DNA of 64,000 bases, from positions 65,580,157-65,644,156 of the forward strand of contig CAMTDV010000028.1 of NCBI GenBank assembly GCA_947069175.1, written 5' to 3'. A model generated the notes under the pieces. It did not search any database and was not told the origin of the DNA. It saw nothing but the letters and a program-made list of their open reading frames with translations. Origin of the DNA: Scalesia atractyloides (lineage: Eukaryota > Streptophyta > Magnoliopsida > Asterales > Asteraceae). Made by a program: the position numbers and the translations under genes. Shown piece after piece: positions 33,331 to 46,036 of the stretch. Each line of letters begins with the position of its first letter. Position 1 is the first letter of the stretch.

Positions 33331-36300
33331 ATGAGTACAAATCCTTAGGATTGGGAGTGTACTACAAGTCAGGAAAGTACCTCATGGGCCAAATCGATGA
33401 TACCTCCAAACGTGTTTACTGCTAGTCAATGGGCTTTTGTTACAAATCAAAACCAAAGCGTTCAAAACCTCCTTCTTAGCGAAAGTGAAACTTGGAGCAA
33501 CAACCGTCCACCAAAACTAAATTACATGAACGATTATTCTTCATGGAACAATCGTTTTCATACATATATTCTTGGTCAGAATACAGAATTGTGGACATGT
33601 TTTGTTTCTCCAAACAGAGAATCTCTCGAAGACGTCGTATCAAATTCTGCATCATTAGCTGAATTAGATGAGAATGATAAAAGGGCCTATGATCTTGAAA
33701 AGAAGGCCTTTGCAATTCTTACATAAGCACTTTACAGAGACATTTATCATCAATTCTTGCATTGTACATCTACGAAGAGTTTGTGAGACGCTTTAAATAT
33801 AAGAGGAGAAGGAAACGCAGCAACAAGGAAAGTTAGACATGATCTTTTAAAGAAAGGAATTTGAAGGATTTCATTTTATGGAAAATGAAACATTAAATGA
33901 TATGACAACTCGTTTCTATCATTTGATGAGTGAGATGCACTCATACAAGGTTCTTGTGTCACAACAGGAGATTGTTACGCGTTTTGCTGATGCCTTACCA
34001 CCTAAGTGGAATCAATTTATAGAATTGCTAAAACATACAGGTGTGAAGGGTACGATCAGCATTTACGAATTTATTCAGAAACTTGAAATAAAGATGAAGA
34101 AATTCGCAAAGCTAAACGATTTCCGGTTCAGCAAAATCCAGAAATGTATTTTGGTGGCACTAAACCGAGTACAGGTGCAGTTCAACAACCAAAACTTCAA
34201 ACAACATTCGTGTCAAATACAATTCCTTTTTGGGAATGTCCAGTGAAATCTGATCAGTCCATTGGTACAAGTGCTCAAACTTATGAACGAACTTTGATCC
34301 AAAGGCTTTTCTTCCTCAACCTCAAGTTGCCACACCTCAAGTTCAACAACAAGCTTTCTATGGTACAAATTCTCAACCTTCAACTTCAAACACAGTCAGA
34401 CTAGATACATCAAACCTTTCCAAGGTAAGTGTGGAAATTGCACGGGAACATATGGAGCTTATGAACACATTGATGAGTTCTTACTGTGGATTAGTAGCTG
34501 GTAAAATTGGTAATGTCAACTTAACCAGTGAAGACTATGTGCAAATTGATAAGGAAGAGATGGAGTTAATTGATATCAAATGGGCATTCGCAAGTGCAGT
34601 TCGTAGAGCAAAAGATTTTATGGAGAGAACCGGAAGAACTGATCTGGAAAGTAACAAAGATACTCCATACGATTTTGATAAAAGAAAAGTTACTTGTTTC
34701 AACTGCAAGGAAAAAGGGTATTTTAAAAGAGAATGAACAAAGCCTCCACAGCAAGGGAATCAATATCCGTTTACCAGAAATCAAGCTGCTAACAATGAAA
34801 AAGCAATGGTTCCCGCAAACAATTCCAACCGAGCATTAGTGGTTCAAGCTGACGAACACTGTGATTGGTCAATTCAATTGGGAAACATTGGTGGAGGAGG
34901 AACTACATTATATGTTGAAGTTGCAAAGAACAGTAACGATGAAGAATCTTCCAGAAATGACAACAGTTCAGGGGACAGCGGCAGTTCAATGAAGCAGAAT
35001 CGACTTCTAGTAGAGAACAATCTAAAGATGAGGTAGTCACGGAGACTGAATCAACAGATAGCAGTGAAGAAGATTCAGAGCATGAAACTAAAGAACCATC
35101 TGATGAATTTTCCAAGCATCTCTCATCAATTGGATCTTCAACACTTCGTGCAGCTTTCATGACACGCTTGGATTGTCAATCCAGTCAGGTAAGTTCCGAT
35201 AAACCTACTGTGTCTAAATGTTCTAATTGTATATTCCTAAAAGGAAAATACTTAGAACAGGAAGGTAAATTTGATCACATGAAGAAACATCATCTGAGCT
35301 TGATTGTGAATCTAACAAAATGCACCGAGGCAAACGCAGCTATTAAGAAAAAGGATAAAGAATTCAAACAACAATTGAAACTTTAAAGAAAGATGTTTCA
35401 GAATTGTCAAAGAATGTTTCAAGAAAACAAACAGCCATTAACAATTACATTAACATGCTTGAAGAAGCAAAAAAGGAGCTAGCCTGTGCAAAATGTGAAC
35501 ATGACGCAATCAAACTTAAGTTGGACAGTTATTCCAGCTCAAGATATGTTTTGGATCACATCATCGAAAGTCAAAAGAAGAAAGGTGATGTAAAATGTAT
35601 AGGTTATCAGGCTTATCCTCCTCCAGTTAGGCACAATTACACCAAAATGCCCGATGATGAAGATATGCCACATTTTGAACCCACTGTTTCATTAGACCTA
35701 GATGAGTTTAAACCTGGTCTAGGGTTCACAAAAGGCATATCTTAAAGTCAAAGCCAACTGGATGACGTCAATGACTCAAAATCTAAGGATAATCAAAATT
35801 CTCTCATTATTGAGGATTATGATAGTTCAGATGACGAGTCAGCTGAGGATAAACCTAAACAGTCAAACACGGTAACAAAAGAGGAAAATATACCTCTCGA
35901 AAATCACATTCTATGTTATCCTTCAACGAAACCGTGTATGACTGCCAATGTCAAGAATGTGAAAGCTCATGTTGAAAACTGTGAAAACATGAATTTGCTT
36001 TATAAGTTGATTGGTTCTGACAAAGTTTACTCAAACCAAGATTTTCCCATAAAAAATGTCACTCAATCCTTGATTGATAAAGTTTTTGAAGATTCTACTA
36101 GTAAGTTTTTGGGAAATACGAGCACAAAAGTTGTAATAACTAAGCGTGCCGCTACCCTAAAAGCTGAAAATAGAAATGAAAACAGAAATCAAAAGAGGAA
36201 ATCTCAAAACAATCAACGGAAGCAAAATCATGCTAATCAAGGAAAAGAAAAGAGCCAACCAAAGCAAAACAAGAAGAAAATCACAAAGGTGAACTTCATG

Positions 36301-36900
36301 AAATCCAAAGGGACTGATAAAATTGAATCTTTGTAAACAAATCCAACACGGATTTTGTTAAACAAAGAAAAATTTCAAAGCAAAACAATTAGAACAACCA
36401 CACACAACACACACATTGTTGTGATGAAGGACCAAGTACCTCAAGATCACGAAGTTCATCATCAAGATGTCAATCTCATCATGCTCCGAGGTTTGTTGAG
36501 CGGAGATCATGTTTTGAGTGTGGTAAGTATGGACACATCATCAAAAATTGTCCATATCTTACAAAAGGAAAAGCAAATATTGTTGCACCCCATGGTAAAC
36601 GTTACCATACAAAATCTGTTTTATCAAAACAGGACCCTCGTCTTGTTAAACAAAGAAAAGTAAAACAGAGAAAGAAACAATAGAAGATGGTTGAAAAGGT
36701 TTTGAAACCAAAGGTTGTCCAAATAAAATCAGATGTTAAAGTTTACACACAAAAACAGATTTGGAAACCAAAACCGGAAATTGTTTCAGGGGGAGCACAA
36801 TCCATTCCGAATGATCGGAAAAACAAGGTATCAATTGTCGATGATGTCGGACGACCCAAGTCAGCAATAACTCGGGTCGCCACCTCCAACTAATGTTTGA
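33331..36900 (+). pseudogene. Copia gag and gag-pol linker, broken
   Basis: Starts at the ATG at 33331 but meets a stop after five codons. Gag-like text runs through about 33397-34246 in shifting frames (QWAFVTNQNQSVQNLLLSES, NYMNDYSSWNNRFHTYILGQ, ALPPKWNQFIELLKH). A first zinc knuckle near 34695-34736 is ruined: Tyr replaces His and a TGA replaces the last Cys. A long Lys/Glu-rich, coiled-coil-like linker occupies about 35159-35745. A second knuckle (36510-36551, CFECGKYGHIIKNC) is intact. Multiple stops and frameshifts exclude function. Confidence 0.85.
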
Positions 36901-37480
36901 TGAGTGTGCAGGATGTTCCAGGAGGAACTATTGATTATTTTAGGACTGTTGATAGGGGAGCATCCAGGCACAAGATAGGTAACATACGGCTCCAAAATAC
37001 TGTTATATTCAGGAGTTGTTGCCTTTGTTGGAGAGAAGAATGAAAGGATAACATTAAAAACTTTGACAAGATGAAAAACAACAAACAATTTGTTTGTTTA
37101 AGGCTTTTATCAGATCCACAAGATAGATTCAATAGAAATGTATGCACCTGCAGCATAATGGAAGATTATCAAAGAATCATGTCTTATATCTTCCAAAAGA
37201 AAGAAAAAGCTTACAAGATGATCGTGCAATATACATTTCTCCAAGGGTGTGATTGAAGAAAATGTATTTGTTTGAACAAATCAACTAGGTGTGCGGATGC
37301 CTTAGCATGGTTTGAACAACCGCACACTACTTCTCAAGGAGAAAAACAAAGACCTTTACTCTCCAGACCAAACATATTGATACAAAATATCATCTCACAC
37401 GTGATTGTTTCTATATGCAACTTATCAAGTTGTTGATTCACGCCAATTACCAACATGCCAGTTTTTCACTTCCAAATCTC
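36901..37480 (+). pseudogene. Copia pol remnants (protease and RNase H end)
   Basis: Near 36946 a decayed protease site reads VDRGASRHKIGN, where copia proteases have D-S-G. At about 37364-37470 the frame TKHIDTKYHLTRDCFYMQLI resembles the C-terminal end of copia RNase H. The intervening integrase and RT are absent. Confidence 0.75.
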
Positions 37481-39189
37481 AATAAACCATTCTTATTAAC
37501 TTAATTTTTGGTAAATGTCATCAAGGTAAAACATGAGTTAATCCACATCGGAAAATCGTTTTTCTAAATATTTTTCTTCAAAGACAATCCAAAAAGGTAT
37601 ATTTAACTATCTAAATCCACATTTTGCATTGTAGGGGGAGTATATTTCCAGAAAAATATAAAAACATGAGAAAAACAAAAATGAGTTTCCTAGCGAGAAA
37701 AAGAGAAAATGATAGCAAATTAGTGGTCAGTCAAAACCTCTTTGAACTTAAAATAAAAAATGATAAGTAGCTCTATATTCAATGTATCGGTAGGCTCACA
37801 ATCATTTTAAAGTGTGCACAGGGCGATATAAACATAATTGATTGAAGACCAGGTAGGAACCATTCATTGGCATATGGTCTTGGTACCGAAATTTCGTTTG
37901 ATAGAGTGCCGAGGTTTTGAGATATACGGTCTTTATGCTGGCTTACCATCTGGGTATCATGGTTGAATCTTTTGCCAAAAAATAATGGTGGCGCAAGTCT
38001 AGAACTTCCATGATATCATACATACGTGTACATACTGCATACGACCGTCAATAAGTGATAAAAATATCACATCCCCAAAATAAATGATAAAATATCACAG
38101 CTTTATGCGGGAGCTAAGTTCGTCTCTTTGTCGATACGATGGTACTAACCTGTTCACGGACTTACTCCTGTGCCCTGCATGCATATGAAAATCAAGTTCC
38201 TCATCAATAAGTGATTAAATCATGAAGAGCTTGTTTTCAATAAAAAATAAGTGAGTATCTCACATCATTCATATACGTCAAAACAGATGATAAAGCAGTA
38301 TACTCATCGGTAATTTTTTCTCTCGTGCATATCTTGATACGGGAATGTGTCGTGAAGTGGATAAACATCGGGTCGGTAAGTATAAATCATACATTAATTA
38401 TATCCCCTAACCACGATTACATCTGATAAGTTGAGTTTACGTGGATAACAATACCGATAATTGATATAGGATACTTATCTTAATTCTATCTAATCAAACA
38501 ACAAGTGTGTTTGGACAGAACCGTATACTAATATGATTATCTTACCCTCGAAATTCACAAAAAGAATGTCTGTAACTATTTATTTGATGTTTTCCGTCCT
38601 TACCTTTAAAAATTTTGCAAAAAGCCAAAAAGATTTTGCTTCTAGTTTATTTTTGATTAACCGATGTTGGAACTCAAGTCTATCCTATCTTAAATCCTGA
38701 TTATAAGCCGGAAAACAACTGCATCTTCATAAATGGTCGAAGTTGACAAGCTTTAAGGTTTAACAATTTAAAAATTAAGCAATCTTAAAAACTTTTAAAG
38801 CATTGTCAGTTGGTAGTTGAATAAGAATTAGTCTCATATGTGTCTTTTGCTAATTCTGATTAAAACCAATCCTTTGTGAAATTTTCAAGTGAAATTTCTC
38901 TAAAGTTGTTTACATCCCTACAGTTGTTCTCATTATGCGTTTAGCCTTGTTGTGTGTGCAGATAAAATATCCAAGCAAGCTAAATACAAAGAGAACAAGT
39001 TTGAAGAAAACAACTTATGGGAGAGAAGACACAACATGAATACAAGCTGTGAATCAAGAAGATCAATTTTCATAGCTGATCAATTTTTATAGCTGACCAC
39101 TTTTCAACACCACAAGATACATTCAAAAGAGAGTTTGCTGATGCACTTCCTAAGTATGATATGTGAAGACCAAAGACCAAGCAACATCC
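37481..39189 (+). other. Copia 3' non-coding region
   Basis: AT-rich with several purine-rich GGGGGAG tracts (for example 37636). No ORF above noise, and no env-like protein seen. Confidence 0.6.
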
Positions 39190-39198
39190 AAGGGGGAG
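39190..39198 (+). promoter_or_regulatory. Copia polypurine tract
   Basis: AAGGGGGAG immediately before the 3' LTR. Confidence 0.88.
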
Positions 39199-39200
39199 TT

Positions 39201-39916
39201 TGTTGATACAGTTTTGTGTCTGTAGCTTGTTCTTAATTACAGTTGTAAATGTACGATCTTTGCTCAAGTGTCTGTATAGGTTTGGTCGTGTCGAATAGAT
39301 CGAGATATCCTTCTATCTTGATCTAGTATGACATCTTAGCTTGTCTGTGTTAATCAGTTGCATGTGTGCATACTGATAAGTCTTGGAAACGTCAAGTCTA
39401 CACACGTTCTCCTATTGAGAGGATTCTGTGTGAGTCAGAGAATTCGTACGAAACAGAGGTTTCGTGCGAATCAATGAATGGTTTCGTACGAAACATTTAT
39501 TTCGTACGAAACAGCTGCCACGCACCAATTCTGGAGTTGTGTTTCGTGTAAAATAGTGTGTTCCATATGTCTGGTTTGTGATTCGTACGAATCTAGATGG
39601 ACACTATATAAGCTGACATTCACTTCTCAGTCAGGGTGGACTTGCGCATGAAAGTGAGCTAGCTAGTTGGTCTAAGTGAGCCTCTCAGCTTCCTCTCTGA
39701 AGACGAAGGCATAAGAACACAACAAGTTTGTTTGAGTCATACGAGCATTGTGTGTATATGTTTGTATTTGTTCTCAATCATTAATCAAGATAGTGAATCT
39801 TTGGTTACCCCGTGTTCTTTACTTTGCTTTGGTTGCATGCACACTTGGATTCCGCACTTGTGTGTATGTCATATGAACAAGGAACTGGTTTAACACCATC
39901 CACAGGTGGACCTACA
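39201..39916 (+). repeat. Copia 3' LTR (716 bp)
   Basis: Starts TGTTGATACA, ends CCTACA. It contains an extra TTTCGTACGAAA palindrome (about 39500) compared with the 5' LTR. Confidence 0.95.
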
Positions 39917-40620
39917 TTCCTCTACAAACCAATTCAGTCTAAACCAAATTAATTTTTTAGAGGTTTGTTCCTCTACAATTCAATTCATATCCAATTCGTC
40001 CCAGGATCAATTTATTTTTTAGAGGTTTATTCCTTTACACTTCAAACTACAACCCACTACCTGGGCCCATATTACTTGAGTTTTTCGCTCCAACTATTTA
40101 GTTTGGGTTTATTACTTAACTGACCCGTTAGAAGGCATTATGCGCTTAATTCATACCTCCTACTTTCTTATCAATGTTCTCATTGTTTATACCAACCACA
40201 ACTCAAATTATGGTTGGTTACTTTAGATGAAACTTAACTTTTCGTTATAATCTTCCAGTATGGTGCTTTACCCAAATAGACCCGTTTTTAGACTAAATCC
40301 TTTTAGTTCAAGTTTCCCATTTTTAGTTACCGGAAGGATCAACCTGATCTAAGGATTTATTATCAAATCTACCCTTGGAGGTAGTTTATCCAAAACCCAT
40401 TGTCCGAGGGCATTTTAGTCAAATTTAAGCTCTTTTTCCAAACCAGAGAACTTTTAAAGGTTAGATGAAAACTAGCGACACTTTTAACTCGTTATCCTAG
40501 ATCTATTATGTCATAAGGACATAAAGGTTTCCAATGGTTTGGTAGTTTAAAACCCATATAGCAGTAATTTCACATCATAGACATGTTATTGACTCTAAAG
40601 TCGGTTTTACCCAAATACTA

Positions 40621-41726
40621 GATATATCCAGTGGCGGACCCAAGAATTTTTTTACTGGGGTACGGAATATTTCTAAAGATTTTAGGCCCCTAGCTATATA
40701 AAAAATCGGTTCATAGCGGGTTGGGTCGGGTCGGGTCATATAAGATAAAAGAACATTAAACTAAAATTTATATAATCATCAAAAATACGTCAAACGTCAT
40801 TACAAATGTATTTAAAATTGTGCCTTTAGGTTTATTTTTTTAAATCTATCCAAAACATCATCTAGAGATACTAAACACTCATAAGTTCGTTACATTTTTA
40901 CTCATGGTTCCTATCACATATAAATCACTCTATAAGTTCATAAAACAACACTAAACACTTAAACAAAATACAGAATCATGTTCAATTATAGTCCGTAATT
41001 TTCAATTTTATTTTCAAACATTCAAGCCCTAGTATTAAATGTTGATTACTTGTAACTAATCATTTAAACAAACAAATAAAACAACAAAATCATTTAACTA
41101 CAAGTCTAGAACAACAAAAAAACATCAAAAAATATAAAAGATCAAACCCCTATACGTCTATATTTTCTCCTAATCATCACATAAAACAAAAAAAATCAAT
41201 AAAGAAACAATACAGTTCTATATCGGAATTCTGGCGTAATATGGATCGGTCTTGCCAGAATTTTGAGTTTTCCGGCAAAAAAAGGCGTCCGATCATGAGC
41301 AGTGGCGTCAAGTCGCTGGGAATTTTTGGGACGGGATTTGGAATTGGAATGAGTGAATATGTTTGGTTTGGTTTTTTTATTTAGTTTAAATTTCTTTGCG
41401 TTAAGTTTGGGCTTGGGTTAATAAAAATATATTGTAGACTAGGCTTTGATTGGGTTAAGTAATTAAGTGAATAAGTGGCTAAAGAATAAGTATACAAATT
41501 GTGTTATATATCTTATATATTAAATAATATTCATTGTTTTTTATTTTTTATAAATTCATAATAATTTTTTTCTAAGTGGGGCGGTTGAAAATTTTCAAGG
41601 GGTGTGGGTGAAAATTTCCAAATGGTGCGGTTGAAATTTTCGACGAAAAATAACACTAAAATTTATTTTTTTAAGAGGTACGCCCGCCCACCCATGGCTT
41701 GGGGTGGGTACGCCCTTGGAAATATC
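40621..41726. mobile_element. Non-autonomous hAT element, 8-bp TSD
   Basis: Element 40629-41718. Ends CAGTGGCGGACCC and GGGTACGCCCTTG are imperfect inverted repeats (10 of 13). Flanks GATATATC and GAAATATC are an 8-bp duplication with one mismatch. The interior is AT-rich without a transposase. CAGTGGCGGA ends are common among plant hAT derivatives. Confidence 0.78.
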
Positions 41727-41984
41727 TATTTTGAGTTAATCTATTTGCCACATCTAGCCCAACCATCTTTCGTCGAGCCTTAAGCCCTTACCAAAGGTAT
41801 AATCCTTTACACACACCTAGCGCAGGTCAAAGCGATGACCCGTTATCAATATCTTGTGATTCTATTCGCTAATGCATGGCAATGCATACTCATACATTAT
41901 GTTTACATGTAAGTATAAACTTAACAAACAAAGCCTTAAATATCATATCCAAATGGTGATAACACCAACGTTTGACCCGGTTGT

Positions 41985-42655
41985 CCATTTGACCCATTCA
42001 TAGCTTACTCTTTTAGCGTTTCAACTAACCATGTATTGTCTATTGCTAACAGGTGCATACTTATCATCTTACCCATTTGACTCGTTATAGTTTACACCAT
42101 AGGGTCATATTTCAAAAATTCATTTGTTTACCAACAAAATATGGTTACCATTTTACTCGTTCAAACCGTATAGGTTCGCGCCAGAAGGTTTTATTATAAA
42201 AATTCATTGACTTATCACCAAAACATAGTCTTGTCGTAACTTTGTCCATTTTGACACGTTTCATGATGCACACCATGGGGTTTCGTCTTAATAAACCTTC
42301 ATTTATCACAAACATTAGTTCATCTTAATTTGACTCATTTGACTCGTTTCATGGTTTACATAATGGGGTCTTATCTTAACAAACTTTCATTTATCACCAA
42401 CATTAGTTTATCATAAATTTACTCATTTTGACTAGTTTCATGGTTTATACCATGGGGTCTTCTCTTAACATACTTTCATTTCTCACCAACATTAGTTATT
42501 CATAATTTTACTCATTTGGACCTGTTTCGTGGTTTACACCATGGGGCCTCCTCTTAACATACTTTCATCTATCACCAACATTAGTTTATTATAATTTTAC
42601 ACGTTTTGACCCGTTTCATGGTTTACACCATAGGTCTCATCTTAACATTTATTCG
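41985..42655. repeat. ~88-bp tandem repeat, about seven copies
   Basis: Units share TTTCATGGTTTACACCATGG, CTTAACA and TTATCACCAACATTAG. Copies beginning near 42321, 42409, 42497 and 42586 are alike; those before 42230 are increasingly diverged. Part of the old LTR, non-coding. Each unit contains the near-palindrome CATGGTTTACACCATGG. Confidence 0.82.
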
Positions 42656-43819
42656 GCTAAAAACATATTAATAAAAAAATATTTCCATTACATATATTGT
42701 GATCAATTTTAGGAAGTGTAAGCTTTACTTACATTGCGTCCGTTCAAGCTTCCTGTGCAATTGACTTGTTTGACTCGTTCCTTTCCCAGCTCTCTCACCT
42801 AGCTTGTCAAGAGCCAAACTATCACATAATTGTCACACCCTGACCCGAAGCGTAAATAGTAGTCGTGGCATGATTGGGTTTTCACTAAAGCTCATGACAT
42901 TTACTATAATAAAGTTTCATATTTATTAATTCCAATTTAAAGGAGAAATTACAACAAACATACAAGAACAAGATGTTTTAAACACAACATTCATGACTTC
43001 TTTATCTTTCTTCTAAGGCAATTTCCTATGTGTTCCTTGCTTCAACCTGTCCACCTGTATCATGTGTAAAAATAGGATTTTGGGTCAACAAAAGTTGGCG
43101 AGTGAATCTCATTTAAACAATTGAAAGAAATAGTTATATTGGATATTTAAATAAAATTGCGCATAAACCAAATATGAGTATACGCATATGTAAATCTAAT
43201 CACAAACCACATAATATCATTCAATGTACACACAAGCATGACAAATGATGAACAATGAGATCAAGGCTCAATCAAACGGAGCCTATCTAATGAGGCACGC
43301 GATGCTCAACTCGTATCCAACGAGGAAGTGATGGGCCTAATGTGAATGATTGCATGCATCTGACAAAAAATGTAAACACACAATACAACAAATAACATTT
43401 ACATAACACGTTAGATCATACAATGGTAATAGCACAAGTGTTTGAATAAACGAAATATGTAAACGACACATGATACACCCCAAAACATGAATAAAAAGGG
43501 GAATTTGTAAGGATTCACTCACAGTAGGTGCGTTTCCTTGAATTGACGACGAACGTGCACGAGTTTGGATTTAATCTCGAGAGAAACTAACCTAATAACG
43601 TAACAAATCGATAAATGATATATTTTTATTTAAAATTAACATTTTCAATTAGAGCTTTTTATTAGATTTTTAGATTTATTTTTGTGGTATCTAATGAAAT
43701 TTTTTAAACCTAAAAAGTCTTATTTTAAGCATTTTTAAATGAAATTAATAAAGAAAAAAAATAATAATAATAAATTTTTGGATCTTGTCAGACCTGACCG
43801 GTTTTATGCGTATGGATTT

Positions 43820-44244
43820 GGCAGCGTGTGAGGTTCGAACTCGTGACCTCCCGTATACATGCACGCAGCTCTTCCAACTGAGCTACGTGTCTAACCCGAA
43901 ATAATCTCTAATTTAATTGTTCTTATATACTAGTTAGGTTGTCTGAAATTGTTTTAATTTAAAAAGGTTTTTATTTCTTTCATAACACGTGCAGCCGCTG
44001 CCACCCACAGGTTTCGAACCGGTAACCCTTGACTCATATTGCACCCAGCCCTACCAACGGGGCTGGGTGACTAACCCAGTAGAAACTAGATTTTTATTTC
44101 TTTTATACACTTATTGTTTCATGTCATATATAAGTAAAAATGTTGGGTTTAACGGAAGGAAAATCGGACCGTATCTGGGACTCGAACCTAGAACTTCTGT
44201 TTTAAAGTTGCACACAGTCCACCATTGGACTGTGTGTCTAACCC
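43820..44244 (-). other. Array of three tRNA-like modules (3' LTR)
   Basis: In sense order 44244-44166 (arms CACACAGTCCA/TGGACTGTGTG, 11 perfect pairs), 44080-43991 (arms CACCCAGCCC/GGGCTGGGTG, 10 perfect pairs, B box GGTTCGAAACC) and 43898-43820 (A box TAGCTCAGTTGG, arms CACGTAGCTC/GAGCTGCGTG interrupted only by loop changes, B box GAGTTCGAACC). Each is headed by TTAGACAC or TTAGTCAC. Confidence 0.75.
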
Positions 44245-44534
44245 ATTTAAAAACCCTTTTTAATTATATTCATACACTTAAACCCAAGACTTAAACCCGA
44301 TTGACATTAATTATGTTTGATTGGTTCAAAACTAACACATACATAATAATAGATTTCAAAAGAAAATTTAAAGAATTATACCGATTAGAAGTAACAGCTC
44401 GGTTTTCCGGTAATGATTTCCGGCGAGTGTAAACGTTTTCCGGCGACGAACGCTCCGACGAAATGGAGTGTAGCGAGCAGAGTATACGAGTTTGTGAATT
44501 TGTAAGTGTGGATTTAGAACAGAATGAAAACCAC

Positions 44535-44542
44535 TATTTATA
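44535..44542 (-). promoter_or_regulatory. LTR TATA box
   Basis: TATAAATA on the minus strand; same place in the 5' LTR at 49972-49979. Confidence 0.6.
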
Positions 44543-44786
44543 GACAAATGATAACTAAAATCTCGGTTTTGAATTGGAAGTTTAATGCCCAATGATCTAT
44601 GTCGGTATCGCAAATTGAATTCAAATTTTCAGTTGAATTTTGTAAACGGTTAAACGTCTTCAAACAAGAAATAAACGCGACTTAATTGTTCTTGATTTTG
44701 ACAGTTACCGATTTGGTCAACTGATTTGCAGGTTTTAACATTGAATGAGTATAAAAGTTAATCGTTATGGGTTTTAAATCAAATAG

Positions 44787-44856
44787 TGCATGTAGCTCAG
44801 CGGTGTATATGGTGTGTGTGTTTGTTGGGGACCCGGGTTCGAATCCCGATTACCCC
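44787..44856 (+). other. tRNA-like module in U3 (antisense to its LTR)
   Basis: A box TGTAGCTCAGCGG, B box GGGTTCGAATCCC, T-arm well paired, about 70 nt, then TTTT. Of all modules this one looks closest in length and boxes to a class I tRNA gene, but the ends do not form a full acceptor stem. Confidence 0.65.
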
Positions 44857-45070
44857 TTTTGTTTATTTTATTTTATTTTTCTTATTATTTTAAAGTTTAA
44901 TTACTTTATTTATTCTTTTATAGGTTATTATTTTAATTATGTAATTTATTTATTAACCATGAATAATAAAATAAATTAAATAACACTTATTAAATGCATA
45001 ACGAACTTTTAATAAATACTTGATTCTCAAATGGAGCGGGTTTTGGAACCTGTTTTACATGAATGTTACA

Positions 45071-45090
45071 GTATCCCCTACTTTTAGAAA
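45071..45090 (-). promoter_or_regulatory. Polypurine tract (minus strand)
   Basis: Complement reads TTTCTAAAAGTAGGGGATAC, next to the 3' LTR and preceded by TTTCGGGACGAAATT. Matches the forward element. Confidence 0.75.
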
Positions 45091-45554
45091 TTTCGTCCCG
45101 AAATTCAGGTAGTAGCTGTAACTGGGAAAAGATGCGGGTATTTTTCGTGTATTGAGTCTTCGCGTTCCCAAGTAAACTCAGGCCCTGATTCGACTCTCAA
45201 CGTACTCTGACTAAAATCTAAATATCTCTTAACAGAAAAGAGAGTTATGATGTTTGGATTTGATGATTACATAACCAGAGGATTGTGAAGTTTTGAATTA
45301 TAATTGAGGCGGTAACGTTCCTAGTAAGGGCTGAATACCCTGCTACAGGGATCACTTTTTGATGCCTGAAATGAGAAGCGTTGATACACAGGGTTGGTTG
45401 ACCAGATTTGATCTTGTGCATAAGAGTTTTGAGAAAATCGATGCGTTGAAAAGATAAAGTTATAACACAAGACGAAAACCATGACGATATCCAAATTAAA
45501 ATTTACACTTCTTACACAGAACTTCCCATAGCCGCCTGACAATACTTTTGATCC

Positions 45555-45615
45555 TTTGACAATAATACTTATATATAGAAAATACTAGCGGCGTATCCAC
45601 CATATTCTTGTCAAA
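45555..45615 (-). repeat. Single copy of the 61-nt hairpin block
   Basis: Minus-strand arms TTTGACAAGAATA and TATTATTGTCAAA, with loop GGTGGATACGCCGCTAGTA and TATATATAAG. One arm mismatch. Followed in sense by AGGCGGCTATG, as in the forward copies. Same length (61 nt) and loop as the four copies at 4795-5754. Confidence 0.82.
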
Positions 45616-46036
45616 TTATCATTGGCTTTGTCAGTAAGTTATGATTAGTTCTATGTGACTCGTCCTAAAATCTACAAAACACAAATAAACACAACATCCA
45701 AAACTTGAGTCTCAAATCTGAAAGAATACATGACTGAATGATGACGGTACCTCTCTCGTAGGTTATGATGAAGGGGTCAGTCTATGAAAAAGTGAGGCAT
45801 GACCCAACTTCTTTAAATGATGAGACGAGGTGCGTCGTAATGTACAATGACATTTTAAATTGATGAGTAAAATCATGAAATAAAACAATGATATAAATTT
45901 GCATTAAAATTTTTGGATACATAAATTCCCAAATTGAAACAATGATATCTTGAATTATTTAAACAAGAAATGAAATTTATAGAAAACATTAAGAATAAAC
46001 GGTTGGAGTGGAGTCTTGTCTCTTTATAATGGAAGG

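Larger units (their letters stand above)
31931..39921 (+). mobile_element. Ty1/copia retrotransposon, internally deleted, TSD TTCCT
   Basis: Element 31936-39916 (7981 bp), LTRs 699 and 716 bp, perfect TSD TTCCT at 31931-31935 and 39917-39921. The interior has a broken gag with long coiled-coil linker, a remnant of protease and the last RNase H segment. Integrase and RT are missing, so a deletion of several kb between about 37060 and 37360 is inferred. Non-autonomous. Confidence 0.92.
42831..45070 (-). repeat. 3' LTR of the minus-strand element (2240 bp)
   Basis: Plus-strand ends TGTCACACC and GAATGTTACA. TATA box complement at 44535-44542 (TATTTATA). Carries three sense modules and a U3 module. 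Confidence 0.93.
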
